Position numbers and translations under genes: made by a program. The notes beneath the pieces were generated by a model. It saw only the letters and a program-made list of their open reading frames with translations. It made no database searches and had not been told where the DNA came from. 64,000 nt of DNA. It comes from Vulcanisaeta distributa JCM 11217. GTDB taxonomy: Archaea; Thermoproteota; Thermoprotei; Thermoproteales; Thermocladiaceae. Positions 50,749 to 60,467 of this stretch are shown here, piece after piece. Within the stretch, counting starts at the first letter, position 1. Each line of letters starts with the position of its first letter. The DNA is taken from contig NZ_BBBJ01000007.1 in the NCBI RefSeq assembly GCF_001316005.1, positions 98,392-162,391 on the forward strand, in the 5' to 3' direction.

Positions 50749-51105
50749 GTTTTCCTCACGCTTCATCAGGTAGAGTTCATCAAGGGTCTCACTTATTAAA
50801 GCCTCGTATAAGCCATCAGCATCCTCTAGAATAATTAAACCGCGCTCCAGTATTGAAAGCCTGAACTCTGGGTTAATATCCATTAATGGAACCACATCCA
50901 CTGGAATGCCGAGGACCTCCTCGAGCCTAACCCCAAGGCTTAATAACCTATTGAGGTCAAGGTCCTTTCCGTAAACTGCAATGTCCACGTCCCTAAACTC
51001 ATTTAGATCCACAAAACTACCGAATATGATGCCTAGGGAAATACCGTACTCCTTAAGAACACCTTTAATCCTCGAAATTAACGATTCCTTCTCCTCATTA
51101 CTCAT
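50737..51105 (-). CDS. MNT-type minimal nucleotidyltransferase (putative antitoxin)
   Basis: About 122 residues with the nucleotidyltransferase motif GIIFGSFVDLNEFRDVDIAV (GSF...DVD) and the third acidic residue in PVDVVPLMD. Such proteins usually pair with a HEPN toxin, which is not adjacent; it may be solitary here. The frame opens at 51138, but MSNEEKESLISRIKGVLKEY at 51105 is the natural start. The stop overlaps the convergent protease gene by 12 bases. Confidence 0.78.
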   Translation of the reverse strand: MSNEEKESLISRIKGVLKEYGISLGIIFGSFVDLNEFRDVDIAVYGKDLDLNRLLSLGVRLEEVLGIPVDVVPLMDINPEFRLSILERGLIILEDADGLYEALISETLDELYLMKREENLVQ

Positions 51106-51184
51106 TGAATAATAAGTGTACTCCTCATTAAATTCCATAGCGATCCCTTAACCTTAGTTTTGCATTGGGTTTAGTTTTAATAAA

Positions 51185-52596
51185 TCACGCCGTTAATTCT
51201 CCTGAGGATAGTTCCAACGGTTTGCCTTTAGGCTCGCTTATGAAGAGTACCGTGAATACTATACCAACTATCGCTATTGTAACGAGGACAAGCAGCAGGT
51301 TTGACATGACCATGTACTTGGCGGTCGCGCTCAACGTGCTGCTCGTTATTGGGAAGATATTGGGATTAGCAGCGCGGCTATTGTTGCGCCGAGCTTACCA
51401 CTGCCCGCGGCTATTCCGTGCCCCCCCGTAGTCCTGAACCTGGTTGGGAATACTTCCGTTGGCAGTATGAATGTGGTCACGTTGGGACCAACGTTAGTGA
51501 AGAACTGGGCTAGGCCGTATAGGGCTATTATAGCCGCTGGGGGGGTTATTACGCCGTTTCTCAGCATGAGCGCCGTGATTAGGTATGCGGCGGCCACTAT
51601 TGAGAAGCCCATTATCTGCATGGACTTCCTACCCATCTTATCCACTAGGAAGGCAGCCACGTAATAGCCGGGGGGGACTAGGAAGGCTAGCACGACGTAT
51701 AATTGAACGTATATACCAGCCAGCGGGTTCTTGGCTAAGCCCATTGCGGAGGTTACGAAGGGCCCGAATATGTTCATGCCGTAGAAGAACACGTCAAGCG
51801 TGAACCAAGGTATTGCCGTGCCTAGTATCACTGATAGGTACCTCAGGAAGTTAGTGCGAAAACCATTATCGCGGTTATTCACGTTGTTTATCTCCACGTC
51901 CTGCCTAAGCACGTCCTTAATGGCCCTCCTGGCACCCTCCACATCACCCTTAACAAAGTACTCAAACCTGGGTGTCTCATGGACTTTACGCCTAAAGTAA
52001 ATGACGAGGGCTGGCATGGCAGCACCAAAGCCAAGTATTATCCTCCAGGCGAGGTCTGGGTTCACCTTGGCATTCAGTAGTCCTAGGCCGAGTAGGGCTG
52101 CCGTGACTATGCCCCCCCAGCCCTGCATTGAGAAGACACCAGCCACGAATAAACCCCCCCTACTCCTGGCTGGCGCGTACTCACTCATTAGCGTGGCGCT
52201 TATTGGGTAGTCACCACCAACCCCCCCGAGACCCAGTATGAACCTTGTGATCCAGAGCATCGTCGGGTTTATCGAGAAGGCGGAGACTATGGCGCCGGCG
52301 GTTAGTAACGCGGCCTCCACCCCCCCGTAAATATACTTCCTACCGAATATGTCGCCAATCCTACCAAAGATGAAGGGCCCTATCACCGCACCAAATAATG
52401 CGGCTGATGATATTAGGCTTATTTCTGAAGCCGTTAATGACCAAACCTGTTTTAGGAAGACGAGGGCTATGGATATTGCGAATAGGTCATAGGCATCAGC
52501 GAAGAAGCCTGCGCCGGATATAAATAGTAGCTTTAGATGCTCTGGTGTTGGTTTCGACCAATCAAGCGGTTCAAAGGGCGTCTTGCTTGACATCAT
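51185..52596 (-). CDS. MFS transporter, sugar/phosphate type (frame broken near 51354)
   Basis: About 470 residues with 12 helices. Motifs: GRIGDIFGRKYIYGGVEAAL, GLGGVGGDYPISATLMSEYA (normally GxGxGGDxP; a C7 run at 52221 adds one G), ARSRGGLFVAGVFS and PTEVFPTRFRTTGGHGIAAG (normally RTTGHG). The open frame stops at 51346; a lost C restores IPNIFPITSSTLSATAKYMV and continues to 51185 with the last helix and a short tail ending SSGELTA. Closely similar in layout to the carrier at 14165-15603. Eight G/C7 runs lie within the gene. Confidence 0.88.
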
Positions 52597-52737
52597 GATT
52601 CGTGAAACTAAAGCCTTAATAGGGCTTTTGTCAGTAAAGTAATAACCATATTTATTAATAAGTATTCCTATATATCAACGCGAGGTCCATGGGGGGGCAA
52701 ATTTTTATTAATGCTTATTCCCCCCCACGCATAAACG
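52597..52737. promoter_or_regulatory. Divergent spacer before rpl5 with two G/C7 runs
   Basis: Separates the MFS gene and rpl5. It holds a G7 run (52691-52697), an A+T stretch aatttttatta (52700-52710) that is a likely TATA box about 30 bases before ATG 52738, and a C7 run (52720-52726) at the expected transcription start. Confidence 0.4.
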
Positions 52738-53336
52738 ATGCCTGCAATAGACCTAACACAGATTGACTTGAAGTCACTAACGCCGGATCAGGTGGATTGG
52801 AGGAAGTTCGTACTGCCTGCAGATCACCCAATGAGGGTTATTAGGATTGAGAAGGTTGTAGCCAACATAGGCGTTGGACAGAGTGGCGAGAGGCTTGAGA
52901 AGGCTGCTAAGGTCCTTGAGGAATTAACAATGCAGAAGCCAAGCTATAGGCTTGCCAAGAAGTCCATTAAGGACTGGAACATCAGGAAGGGCGAACCGAT
53001 AGGCGTTGCAGTAACCCTAAGGAGGAATAAGGCCGTTTGGTTCCTACTGAGGACATTGGCGGCCGTGGACTTCACGCTCAGGGAGAGTTCATTTGATGAC
53101 TGGGGTAACGTGGCCTTCGGAATTAGGGAGCACATAATGATACCAGGTACTAAGTACGACCCAGCAGTGGGTGTGTGGGGGGCTTAAACGTGGTTACCGT
53201 ACTCGCGAGGCCGGGGGGGCTAAGGGTCATGTACAGGAGGAGGGCTAGGCACGACGTTGGCAGGGAACAAAGAGTAAGTAGGGCCGAGGCAATGAAATTC
53301 TTCCAGGAAGTACTCGGTGTAAAAATAATAAAGTGA
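52738..53336 (+). CDS. rpl5: Ribosomal protein L5 (uL5) (frame broken at 53177)
   Basis: Large-subunit protein binding 5S rRNA. N-terminal PADHPMRVIRIEKVVANIGV, GQSGERLEKAAKVLEELT, QKPSYRLAKKSIKDWNIRKG and DDWGNVAFGIREHIMIPGTK are all typical of archaeal L5. The open frame ends VGVWGA at a G6 run (53177-53182); four bases restore VWGLNVVTVLARP and the conserved tail RVMYRRRARHDVGREQRVSR with stop at 53336. The G7 at 53213 adds a glycine in ARPGGLRV, normally ARPGxRV. About 199 residues. It stands alone here, away from the usual ribosomal-protein operon. Confidence 0.94.
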
Positions 53337-53643
53337 TTTTAAAAATTTAAATTTAGCGAATTATTTCTATCATAAGGTGCTAGTTATGCTTATTATTGTT
53401 CTATCGCTGTATTTAAATACTTTCGTGCCATTGCTGTAAGTCATTACGTATAATGTAATTGACCGATAACACATTGCGTTATACCAATACCATGTAATGT
53501 TCTGCAAATCCCTAAGATATGATTGAATTATATAGTAATATCCAGGTACTGGTATGTTAGCTGATACCTAAGAATACGAATATTCTGCGCATTGTCTAGC
53601 AGCTAATATCAAATATTAAAAATACCTTGCTGCATTTATTACT
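53337..53643. other. Intergenic, A+T-rich, lysA promoter at its end
   Basis: About 300 bases without a credible gene. A small inverted repeat AGAATA....TATTCT lies near 53571-53586. A TATA box, atattaaaaa at 53613-53622, is centred 26 bases before the GTG of lysA. Confidence 0.5.
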
Positions 53644-54847
53644 GTGAATAATTGCGTTGTTGGTAATGGTATTAGCCTTACGGAGTTAGCGGATAGGTTC
53701 GGCACGCCGCTTATTATTTATGACCTTGGTAGGATTGAGGAGAATTATAAGGCCATTAAGGAAGCCACTGGCGCTAGGGTCCTTTACTCAATAAAGGCTA
53801 ATCCTAACCTGGCAATACTGACCTTTCTGAGGAAGCTTGGTTCGGGCGCAGATGCCGCATCGCCCGGTGAGATATTTCTGGCGCTAAAGGCTGGTTTTGA
53901 GCCGGGTAATATTTTGTACACTGGGGGGGCCTTTCGATCGATTAATGATATTAAGTACGGTATTGATGCTGGTGTTCTCTTTAACTTTGATTCGAGGAGA
54001 GAGTTCGAGAGGGCATTATCCCTCGCTACAGGCCCAGGACTGTGTTCTTCAGGGTTGACTTGGGCTATGGTAGGGGGCTTCGCGCCTGGGGTCATGTTGG
54101 CTGGTGAGGAGAGTAAGTTCGGCATGTTCTTAGATGAGGCCGTTGAGGCCTATAGGCTTGCGAGGGATGTTGGTGTTGAGGAGTTCGGCATACATGCTAT
54201 GATGGGTAGTAATGTGCTTGACGCCGATTACTTCGTTAAAATCGCCGAACTACTCAAGGGATATGCCGAGGTGATTGAGGATAGGGTTGGCGTTAGGATT
54301 AGGTATTTTGACATGGGTGGTGGTTTCGGGATCCCGTATAAACCCGATGAGAAGCCCCTTGACCTTAATAAATTGAGTGTTCTCAGGAACTTCTTCCCCG
54401 GCGAATTGTGGGTTGAGCCTGGCAGGTTCATCGTTGGTAATGCGGGCTATTTAATCACGAGGGTCACTGAGGTCAAGAGGAAGGGTGGCAAGACCTTTGT
54501 TGGTGTTGATGTTGGCATGAACGTGCTCATTAGGCCCATGCTCTACGGCGCTTATCACCACATAGTGACGTGTAATGGTGGTGAGGAGAGGGAGGTAGTG
54601 GATGTGGTTGGGCCTATTTGTGAGAATACGGATAAGTTGGCGATCAATAGGGAGTTGCCAAAGGTTAGAGGGTGACTTACTCATTATCCTTAACGCTGGA
54701 GCCTACGTGTACTCAATGAGCAGTAATTATAATGGTAGGCCCAGACCAGCCGAGGTTGTTGTTTATAGGAATGAGTATGGAATAGCCAGGTTTAGGGAGT
54801 CCCTGGAATCCCTAGTGGCTGGGCAGGTTGTTCCTAGCTTTATTTAA
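53644..54847 (+). CDS. lysA: Diaminopimelate decarboxylase-like PLP enzyme (three indels)
   Basis: Fold type III PLP decarboxylase that makes lysine from diaminopimelate. The lysine is in VLYSIKANPNLAILTFL, then GSGADAASPGEIFLALKAG, the phosphate-binding FDMGGGFGIPY, and VEPGRFIVGNAGYL. Residues about 128-145 read LCSSGLTWAMVGG in the open frame, but the expected PRTVFFRVDLGYGRG lies in the next frame: a lost base near 54032 is compensated by a G5 run at 54073 (four expected). A third break near 54668 links to DLLIILNAGAYVYSMSSNYN, the catalytic-Cys-free C-terminus with the Y-S-M/S-N-Y-N substrate motif. About 400 residues. Confidence 0.88.
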
Positions 54848-54913
54848 GCTACTTATCACTATTTACTTATCAGCACAACTTTGCTTAAATAGGCCCTCCC
54901 TACTCCGTATCAT

Positions 54914-55438
54914 GTGTCAGCATGGGATGAGTTAGTCAAGAGCGTTGGTTCAATAAGTAGCATTAGGGAGTTATTCCTTAAGGCCAGGTCCGCTGGCTTT
55001 AACGTTGCCGAATTAATGAACAATTACCTGCGTAGTGAGCCATTATTTAACTTCATTGGTCTTGAGTTTGTCGAGGTTAGTGATGGTTTTGTTAGGGCTG
55101 TTTTCCCCCCCTATAAGCGTGAGATTCTTAGGAGGGGGGGTGGTATGGTTCATGGTGGTGTTATTATGACGGTTATAGATACTGTACTGGGCACGGCGGT
55201 CATGACGGTTAATGACGGTGTTGACCAGTACACGGCCGAGCTTAAGGTGCACTTTCTGGAACCATTAATAAACGGGCCATTCACCGTCGAAGGTAGGGTA
55301 ATAAGGGCCGGTAGGCACCTAGCCGTAGCCGAGGCCCACGTATACGACGCAAACAAGAAGCTATGCGCAGTGGGGGGGATAGGGACATGGTTCATGGTGA
55401 AGAATAGTGGGCAGAGGAATAATAATCGTAGTTCCTGA
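54914..55438 (+). CDS. Hotdog-fold thioesterase (PaaI-like)
   Basis: A 174-residue protein with an N-terminal helical extension (about 1-50) and a PaaI-type hotdog domain: the helix motif RRGGGMVHGGVIMTVIDTVL (normally one G fewer; G7 at 55134) with its catalytic Asp, then YTAELKVHFLEPLINGPF and VEGRVIRAGRHLAVAEAHV. It hydrolyses acyl- or aryl-CoA thioesters. GTG start at 54914. The CoA-transferase gene follows by 43 bases, so the two may act on the same CoA ester. Confidence 0.85.
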   Translation: MSAWDELVKSVGSISSIRELFLKARSAGFNVAELMNNYLRSEPLFNFIGLEFVEVSDGFVRAVFPPYKREILRRGGGMVHGGVIMTVIDTVLGTAVMTVNDGVDQYTAELKVHFLEPLINGPFTVEGRVIRAGRHLAVAEAHVYDANKKLCAVGGIGTWFMVKNSGQRNNNRSS

Positions 55439-55481
55439 GGCAGTAATTAATACTTATAATCTATGCTAGAGAGTTTACTTA

Positions 55482-56552
55482 ATGTTTAGGGTCCTAGACC
55501 TTACGAGGCTCTATCCTGGCGGTGTCGCCACTAGAATATTGGCTGACCTTGGTTTTGACGTTATTAAGGTTGAGGATACGGAGTCTGGTGATTACCTAAG
55601 GGAAATATCGCCAATGCTCTTTGAATGGTTAAATGCTGGTAAGAGGAGTATTGCGATTAATCTAAAGACTGGTGAGGGCAGGGAGTTATTTTACAGACTT
55701 GTTAGGAATAGTCACGTGGTCATTGAAGGCTTTAGGCCTGGCGTTACGAAGAGACTCGGCATTGACTATGAAACCCTCAAGAACGTTAATGAGAGGATCG
55801 TTTACTGCTCAATAAACGGCTATGGAGAAAATGGCCCGTACTCAGGTCTTCCAAACCATGACATAAATACCGTGGGCATCGCAGGGCTGTTGGACCCAGA
55901 CCTATTTAGTGATGGTGTGTCAAGGCCACTAACTGTGCAGGTTGCAGACGTTGGCTCGGCTCTACTATGCGTTATTGGGGTATTGAGCCTGTTGTTGAGG
56001 GGTGTTGGTGGTAGGGTTGAGGTCTCGATGATGGAGGCCGCGTTGCTCTTTAATACGCTGAATATGGCGATGACTTATGAAGGCACCGAACCAACCCTAA
56101 CGGGTAAGTACCCATTCTATAACGTCTATAGGTGCAGGGATGGTTACATAACCATTGGCGCCATAGAGACAAAGTTCTGGCAGGGTTTATGCAGAGCCCT
56201 AAACCGCGAGGACTTAATCAATAGGCAATTCGACAAGGGCGCCATAGACGAATTAAGCAGGGAGTTCAGTAAGTACACAGTTACCGAAGCCCTCAGACTC
56301 CTCTGGAGCCATGACGTGCCCGCGGCCCCGGTAAACTCAATAAAGAACCTCGGTAAAGATCCTCAACTAATTGCGAGGGGGGGATTCAATGAGAGGGAAT
56401 TCCTAAACCCATTACGAATAAATGGCGCTAAGTTAAGAGGGCAGGGTAAAGCACCGAAACTGGGCGAGAATACTGTGGAAATACTTATGGAAATAGGCCT
56501 ATCACATGATGAAATAAGTAAGTTAGCCGAGCTAGGCGTAATTGTTAAGTGA
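55482..56552 (+). CDS. Family III CoA-transferase (CaiB/BaiF type)
   Basis: A 356-residue enzyme that moves CoA between carboxylic acids. RVLDLTRLYPGGVATRILAD, FDVIKVEDTESGDYLR, GKRSIAINLKTGEGRELFY and HDINTVGIAGLLD (the catalytic Asp is in the NHDIN segment) are the family pattern; NVYRCRDGYITIGAIETKFW and VPAAPVNSIKNL complete the domain. Substrate unknown. G7 run at 56377 adds a Gly in ARGGFNER. It ends one base before the convergent mqnD stop. Confidence 0.9.
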   Translation: MFRVLDLTRLYPGGVATRILADLGFDVIKVEDTESGDYLREISPMLFEWLNAGKRSIAINLKTGEGRELFYRLVRNSHVVIEGFRPGVTKRLGIDYETLKNVNERIVYCSINGYGENGPYSGLPNHDINTVGIAGLLDPDLFSDGVSRPLTVQVADVGSALLCVIGVLSLLLRGVGGRVEVSMMEAALLFNTLNMAMTYEGTEPTLTGKYPFYNVYRCRDGYITIGAIETKFWQGLCRALNREDLINRQFDKGAIDELSREFSKYTVTEALRLLWSHDVPAAPVNSIKNLGKDPQLIARGGFNEREFLNPLRINGAKLRGQGKAPKLGENTVEILMEIGLSHDEISKLAELGVIVK

Positions 56553-56553
56553 T

Positions 56554-57360
56554 TTAAATAAACAATAATTGAGGCTCTGGCAATAAACCTCTTTCATGGC
56601 CCATCTCCAGCAATACCTGGATCGACTTCTCACCATCAATACCCATGTCCATTGTATACTCATTTACATACATCCTAACGAACTTATCCGTATCGCTTAT
56701 ATTCAAACCCCTTGAGAATTCCATGGCATGGGACAGCGCCTCCTCCCTATGGCTCATAGCATACCTAATGGACTCAAGCAACGCCTCTTTAACTGCCTTG
56801 GCCACGTCAATGCCTAAAGACGCCTTAACAACGTCTAGGCCGAGGGGGGGTGTTGGTAACTTCGTCTCCTCATACCACCACTCACCTAGGTCCATGATCT
56901 TCTTAAGCCCATACCTCTCATAAGTTATTTGCCCCTCATGTATTAATGCACCAGCATCAACCACACCAGCCTTTACCGCATCCATTATCTTATCGAAAGG
57001 TATCTCTACGGTCTTTACATTGGGCATTGCGAGCTTAACTAATAATGTTGCTGTGGTGTACGTGCCTGGTACCGCGACTAACTCGGGCCTTGCGGTATTA
57101 CCCACGACGACGGGGGGGCCGTACCTAAGCCCCATGGAAGCGCCGACTCTAAGTATGTAGTATTTACTTCCTATGTATGCCATGGCATGCGTACTCACTG
57201 CCGTGACGTCGATCCTACCGTGTATTGCCAATTTATTCAGCGTCTCAATATCAACTAGGAACTCCCTGACCGTGAATGGCGCCTTAACAAGGCCCCTCTT
57301 CAGTGCATAGAACATAAATGCATCGTCTGGGTCCGGACTATGCCCAATTAGTAATTCCAT
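56554..57360 (-). CDS. mqnD: Menaquinone biosynthesis protein MqnD (1,4-dihydroxy-6-naphthoate synthase)
   Basis: Last dedicated enzyme of the early futalosine route; cuts cyclic DHFL to 1,4-dihydroxy-6-naphthoate. A 268-residue periplasmic-binding-like fold: GHSPDPDDAFMFYAL opening (S-P-D-x-D), TAVSTHAMAYI, GYGP-like RYGPPVVVG, VPGTYTTATLLVKLAMP, DAGALIHEGQITYE and WYEETKLPTPPLGLDVV. C/G7 runs at 57112 and 56840 each add a proline in motifs that normally have one (GP-V, P-LG). Third gene of the mqnE-mqnA-mqnD transcript. Confidence 0.93.
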   Translation of the reverse strand: MELLIGHSPDPDDAFMFYALKRGLVKAPFTVREFLVDIETLNKLAIHGRIDVTAVSTHAMAYIGSKYYILRVGASMGLRYGPPVVVGNTARPELVAVPGTYTTATLLVKLAMPNVKTVEIPFDKIMDAVKAGVVDAGALIHEGQITYERYGLKKIMDLGEWWYEETKLPTPPLGLDVVKASLGIDVAKAVKEALLESIRYAMSHREEALSHAMEFSRGLNISDTDKFVRMYVNEYTMDMGIDGEKSIQVLLEMGHERGLLPEPQLLFI

Positions 57361-57395
57361 CGCCTCAATGACTTACCCATTAATATTAAGCTTTA

Positions 57396-58124
57396 TTATC
57401 CCAGAAACTGTAGGCAATTGTTTATGCCGAATATTCTCAATTCCTCGTTAATACCCAGGATGACCCTACCATCAACCCTATACCTAATAGCCCTGAAGTA
57501 CTGCCTAATCAATTCACTAGACACGCCAATCCTACTCGCCGCATGCTGAATAACCGGCTCTGGATCCTTCTCGAATAACTCAAGGGATTTCTCGATTGCA
57601 TTAATTACCGTGTTAAGTTCGTGATCATCATAATCCCTGGTAGTAACCATGACTGCGTAAATAAGTGGTAATCCAACCCTCTCCCTCCATAATTCACCAA
57701 CATCGATAATGTATGGGTAGCCCGCATTAACCATCCTCAATGCATCATCCCCAATGACCAACACAGCACCAAAACTTCTCAACGCTGCGTATGGATCATT
57801 AACCACCTTAAAATCAATACCCAATAACCTCCTCACCGCCAACGCATTTACGCTTGTATCATTAACGGCCGCGTACCCAGTGCCCAAGCCCCCCCTGAAT
57901 AACCTAGCCGATATAACTGGGCCATCACTATAAATTGCAAACCTTGGAATGACGTAGAGTAGGTTACAGTTATGCGCTGCGTATGTTAGTGGTACAAAAC
58001 CAATCCTCGCCCTACCCTCCAATAGGAGTTTTATTGACTCATTATTACTAGCCCATATTGGGTTAAGCCCTGAATAGTAGAAAAGTGGGTCTGAGTGAAC
58101 GTATCTCAACCTAATAACACTCAT
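57396..58124 (-). CDS. mqnA: Chorismate dehydratase MqnA
   Basis: First step of the futalosine pathway: chorismate to 3-enolpyruvylbenzoate. A 242-residue binding-protein fold with IRLRYVHSDPLFYYSGLN, ARIGFVPLTYAAHNCNLLYV, the GPVISARLF strand, VNDTSVNALAVRRLL and VLVIGDDALRMVNAGYPYII; the end NTVINAIEKSLELFEKDPEP is helical. These match MqnA. C7 at 57889 adds a Gly in FRGGLGTGY. It begins 11 bases after the mqnE stop and is followed by mqnD after 35 bases. Confidence 0.9.
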   Translation of the reverse strand: MSVIRLRYVHSDPLFYYSGLNPIWASNNESIKLLLEGRARIGFVPLTYAAHNCNLLYVIPRFAIYSDGPVISARLFRGGLGTGYAAVNDTSVNALAVRRLLGIDFKVVNDPYAALRSFGAVLVIGDDALRMVNAGYPYIIDVGELWRERVGLPLIYAVMVTTRDYDDHELNTVINAIEKSLELFEKDPEPVIQHAASRIGVSSELIRQYFRAIRYRVDGRVILGINEELRIFGINNCLQFLG

Positions 58125-58135
58125 CGTGGTCAGCC

Positions 58136-59226
58136 CTAGGCACCACTCACCTCAGTAATAATTCTGTGAAATGTATCTCTAAGGAATAACCTCATACCCG
58201 CCTCACGCGCTATGTGCGCCAACTCCCCAAGCGTAACAGACTCCCTAGAACCCGCTTGCTTAAGCACCTGCTCATTTATCATTGTGCCAACGAGGTCGTT
58301 GGCACCAGCCATTAATAACGTTGAAGCCAACCTCTTACCTGTCGAGACCCAGTACGCGCTATCCTCTTAATGGAATCACCAAGTATCAGCCTCGAAATCG
58401 CTATGACCTTCACATCATACTCCGCCGGCGCTGGTCCCTTAACCAAGCATCCTTATATAATTTCGTGTTCCAGGGAACGAACTTTATAGGTATGAAGAGA
58501 AGTATTCCATGAGTCCTCTCCTGAACCTCCTTAATTGCGAAGACATGTTCAACGATGTGCCTTGGCTTCTCAATATGGCCGTAGAGCATGGTCGCATTAC
58601 TCATAAGACCAACCCTGTGAGCCTCCTCCTGAATCCGGAGCCAGGCCTCGACATTGAACTTATACGGAGTTATCACCCTCCTAACCTCCTCATTCAGAAT
58701 CTCTGCACCACCACCGCTAAGCGCATCAAGTCCCGCCTCCCTAAACCTCTCAAGCACCTCTCTCGTGCTCATCCTCCAAACCCTTGCGTAGAAGTCTATC
58801 TCCGCCGCCGTGGGCCCCCCTTAATAACTACGTCAGGCGCCGCCTTCTTAACTGATCTAAATACATTCTCAAAGTACTCAATGCCTAGGTCTGGTTGAAT
58901 CCACCGTTTATGTGCAGTTCTGTCACGCCAAAGCGTGCCTTAGCCTCCAGTACGCCCTTTGTTATCTCCTCAGGGGTTCTAACGTAGGCCTCAGGGTGAC
59001 CCTTAGGCCTGTAGAAGGCGCATATTGGGCATTGGGCCACGCAAATGTTTGAGTAGTTGATCACGACGTTGTTAACCACGGTCACGGTATCCCCAGTTAT
59101 CTTCCTCGTAAGTTCATTCGCGACGCGGGCCAGATCCTTAAAGTCGCACTCCGTCATGAATTCCTCAGCATCGGACTTAGTAATGCCGTTGATTACGGCA
59201 TTACGTAAATCATTTATTGTGCACAT
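58136..59226 (-). CDS. mqnE: Aminofutalosine synthase MqnE (five frame breaks)
   Basis: Radical SAM enzyme joining 3-enolpyruvylbenzoate and adenosyl. Joined parts: NYSNICVAQCPICAFYRPKG (CxxxCxxC), HINGGFNPDLGIEYFENVFR, KGPTAAEIDFYARVWRMSTR, DALSGGGAEILNEEVRRVIT, SNATMLYGHIEKPRHIVEHV, LLFIPIKFVPWNTKLYKDG, PAPAEYDVKVIAISRLILGD and the C-terminal TLLMAGANDLVGTMINEQVL. Breaks: near 58892 (C lost), C6 at 58815 (four expected), near 58450 (G lost), and near 58350 (G lost); a fifth may be hidden nearby. The full protein is about 364 residues. First gene of a minus-strand transcript, divergent from mqnC. Confidence 0.9.
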
Positions 59227-59309
59227 GGCACTTCGTTGATATTCGAATTCTTTTTAAGCATTGGTCTTTTGATTCTATTTACTTCATTATCAAAAACACA
59301 ACGTAATAA

Positions 59310-59319
59310 CTTAAATAAT
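59310..59319 (+). promoter_or_regulatory. TATA box of mqnC
   Basis: cttaaataat is centred 25 bases before GTG 59339. Confidence 0.55.
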
Positions 59320-59338
59320 GCCATAAACGCATAATGAC

Positions 59339-60439
59339 GTGGGTAATAATTGGAGCCCCATTGTTGAGAAGGCCCTTTATGAGGAGCAACTGGGCCCACG
59401 TGATATTGAGGAATTATTTAAGGCCGATCTATGGGAGCTTGGGTCCGCCGCCGAGCACATAACCAGGAAGTACTTCGGTAACGTGGTTACCTTCATACCA
59501 AACATGATACTTAACTACACGAATGTGTGCGTAATAGCATGCAGGTTCTGCGCCTTTTACAGACCACCTGGGCACCCCCCCGAGGCCTATACATTGAGTG
59601 TTGAGGAGGCTGTGCGGAAGGTTGTCGCCATCGATAGGGAGTTTGGTATTAGGCAGGTCCTGGTGCAGGGAGGTATAAACCCCCCCGAGCTAGACATTGA
59701 GTATTACGAGGAACTATTCAAGGCATTAAAGGCTAGGCTTCCTCACGTTGCAATCCATGGATTAAGCCCAATAGAGATCGATTACCTAGCAAGGAAACAT
59801 AGGATGAGTTATTCGGAGGTTCTGGATAGGCTTAGGGACGCCGGTATGGACACGCTGGCTGGTGGTGGCGGTGAGATACTAGTTGATAATGTGAGGAAAG
59901 CCATTGCTCCTCACAAGATTGATACTGAGACCTGGCTAGGCATAATGGAGACTGCGCACAGGATGGGTATAATGAGCAACGCAACCATGATGTACGGACA
60001 CGTGGAGACGATTAGCGACTGGGCGGAGCACCTATATAGGATAATTGAGCTTCAGAGGAGGACACATGGATTCCTATCATTCACTGCCTGGAACTTTGAG
60101 CCAGGTAATAGTGAGTTGACTAGGGAGGTTCCGTACCCACTGACCTCAGCCACCCTCCTGAGAGTTATTGCCGTGGCCAGGCTCGTGTTTAAGAATGAAC
60201 TGCCCAATATACAGTCGAGTTGGTTAACGAATGGACTTGAGGTTGCACAACTGGCCCTTAAGTTCGGCGCCAATGACTTTGGCGGTACACTTTATGAAGA
60301 GAGGGTTATACCGGCCACGGGGGGGCTTAAGATGCCCGTACTAACAAGGGATGCAGTCATAAACTTAATTAGGGGGGGTTTAGGTTTAATACCTGCCGAG
60401 AGGGATAATTGGTACAGAATTATCAAAATATATAACTAA
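59339..60439 (+). CDS. mqnC: Cyclic dehypoxanthinyl futalosine synthase MqnC
   Basis: Radical SAM cyclase of the futalosine pathway. A 366-residue protein with NYTNVCVIACRFCAFYRPPG (CxxxCxxC), HPPEAYTLSVEEAVRKVV, VLVQGGINPPELDIEYYEEL, HGLSPIEIDYLARKH, TLAGGGGEILVDNVRKAIAP, MSNATMMYGHVETISDWAEH, FTAWNFEPGNSEL and the end FGANDFGGTLYEERVIPATG with PAERDNWYR. The terminal GANDxGG and R-D-x-x-Y-R motifs favour MqnC over MqnE. C7 runs at 59575 and 59680 add prolines in normally GHPEAYT and NPEL; G7 runs at 60319 and 60372 add glycines. Confidence 0.92.
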   Translation: MGNNWSPIVEKALYEEQLGPRDIEELFKADLWELGSAAEHITRKYFGNVVTFIPNMILNYTNVCVIACRFCAFYRPPGHPPEAYTLSVEEAVRKVVAIDREFGIRQVLVQGGINPPELDIEYYEELFKALKARLPHVAIHGLSPIEIDYLARKHRMSYSEVLDRLRDAGMDTLAGGGGEILVDNVRKAIAPHKIDTETWLGIMETAHRMGIMSNATMMYGHVETISDWAEHLYRIIELQRRTHGFLSFTAWNFEPGNSELTREVPYPLTSATLLRVIAVARLVFKNELPNIQSSWLTNGLEVAQLALKFGANDFGGTLYEERVIPATGGLKMPVLTRDAVINLIRGGLGLIPAERDNWYRIIKIYN

Positions 60440-60467
60440 GCGTTATGATGGACATTATTGATGCATT

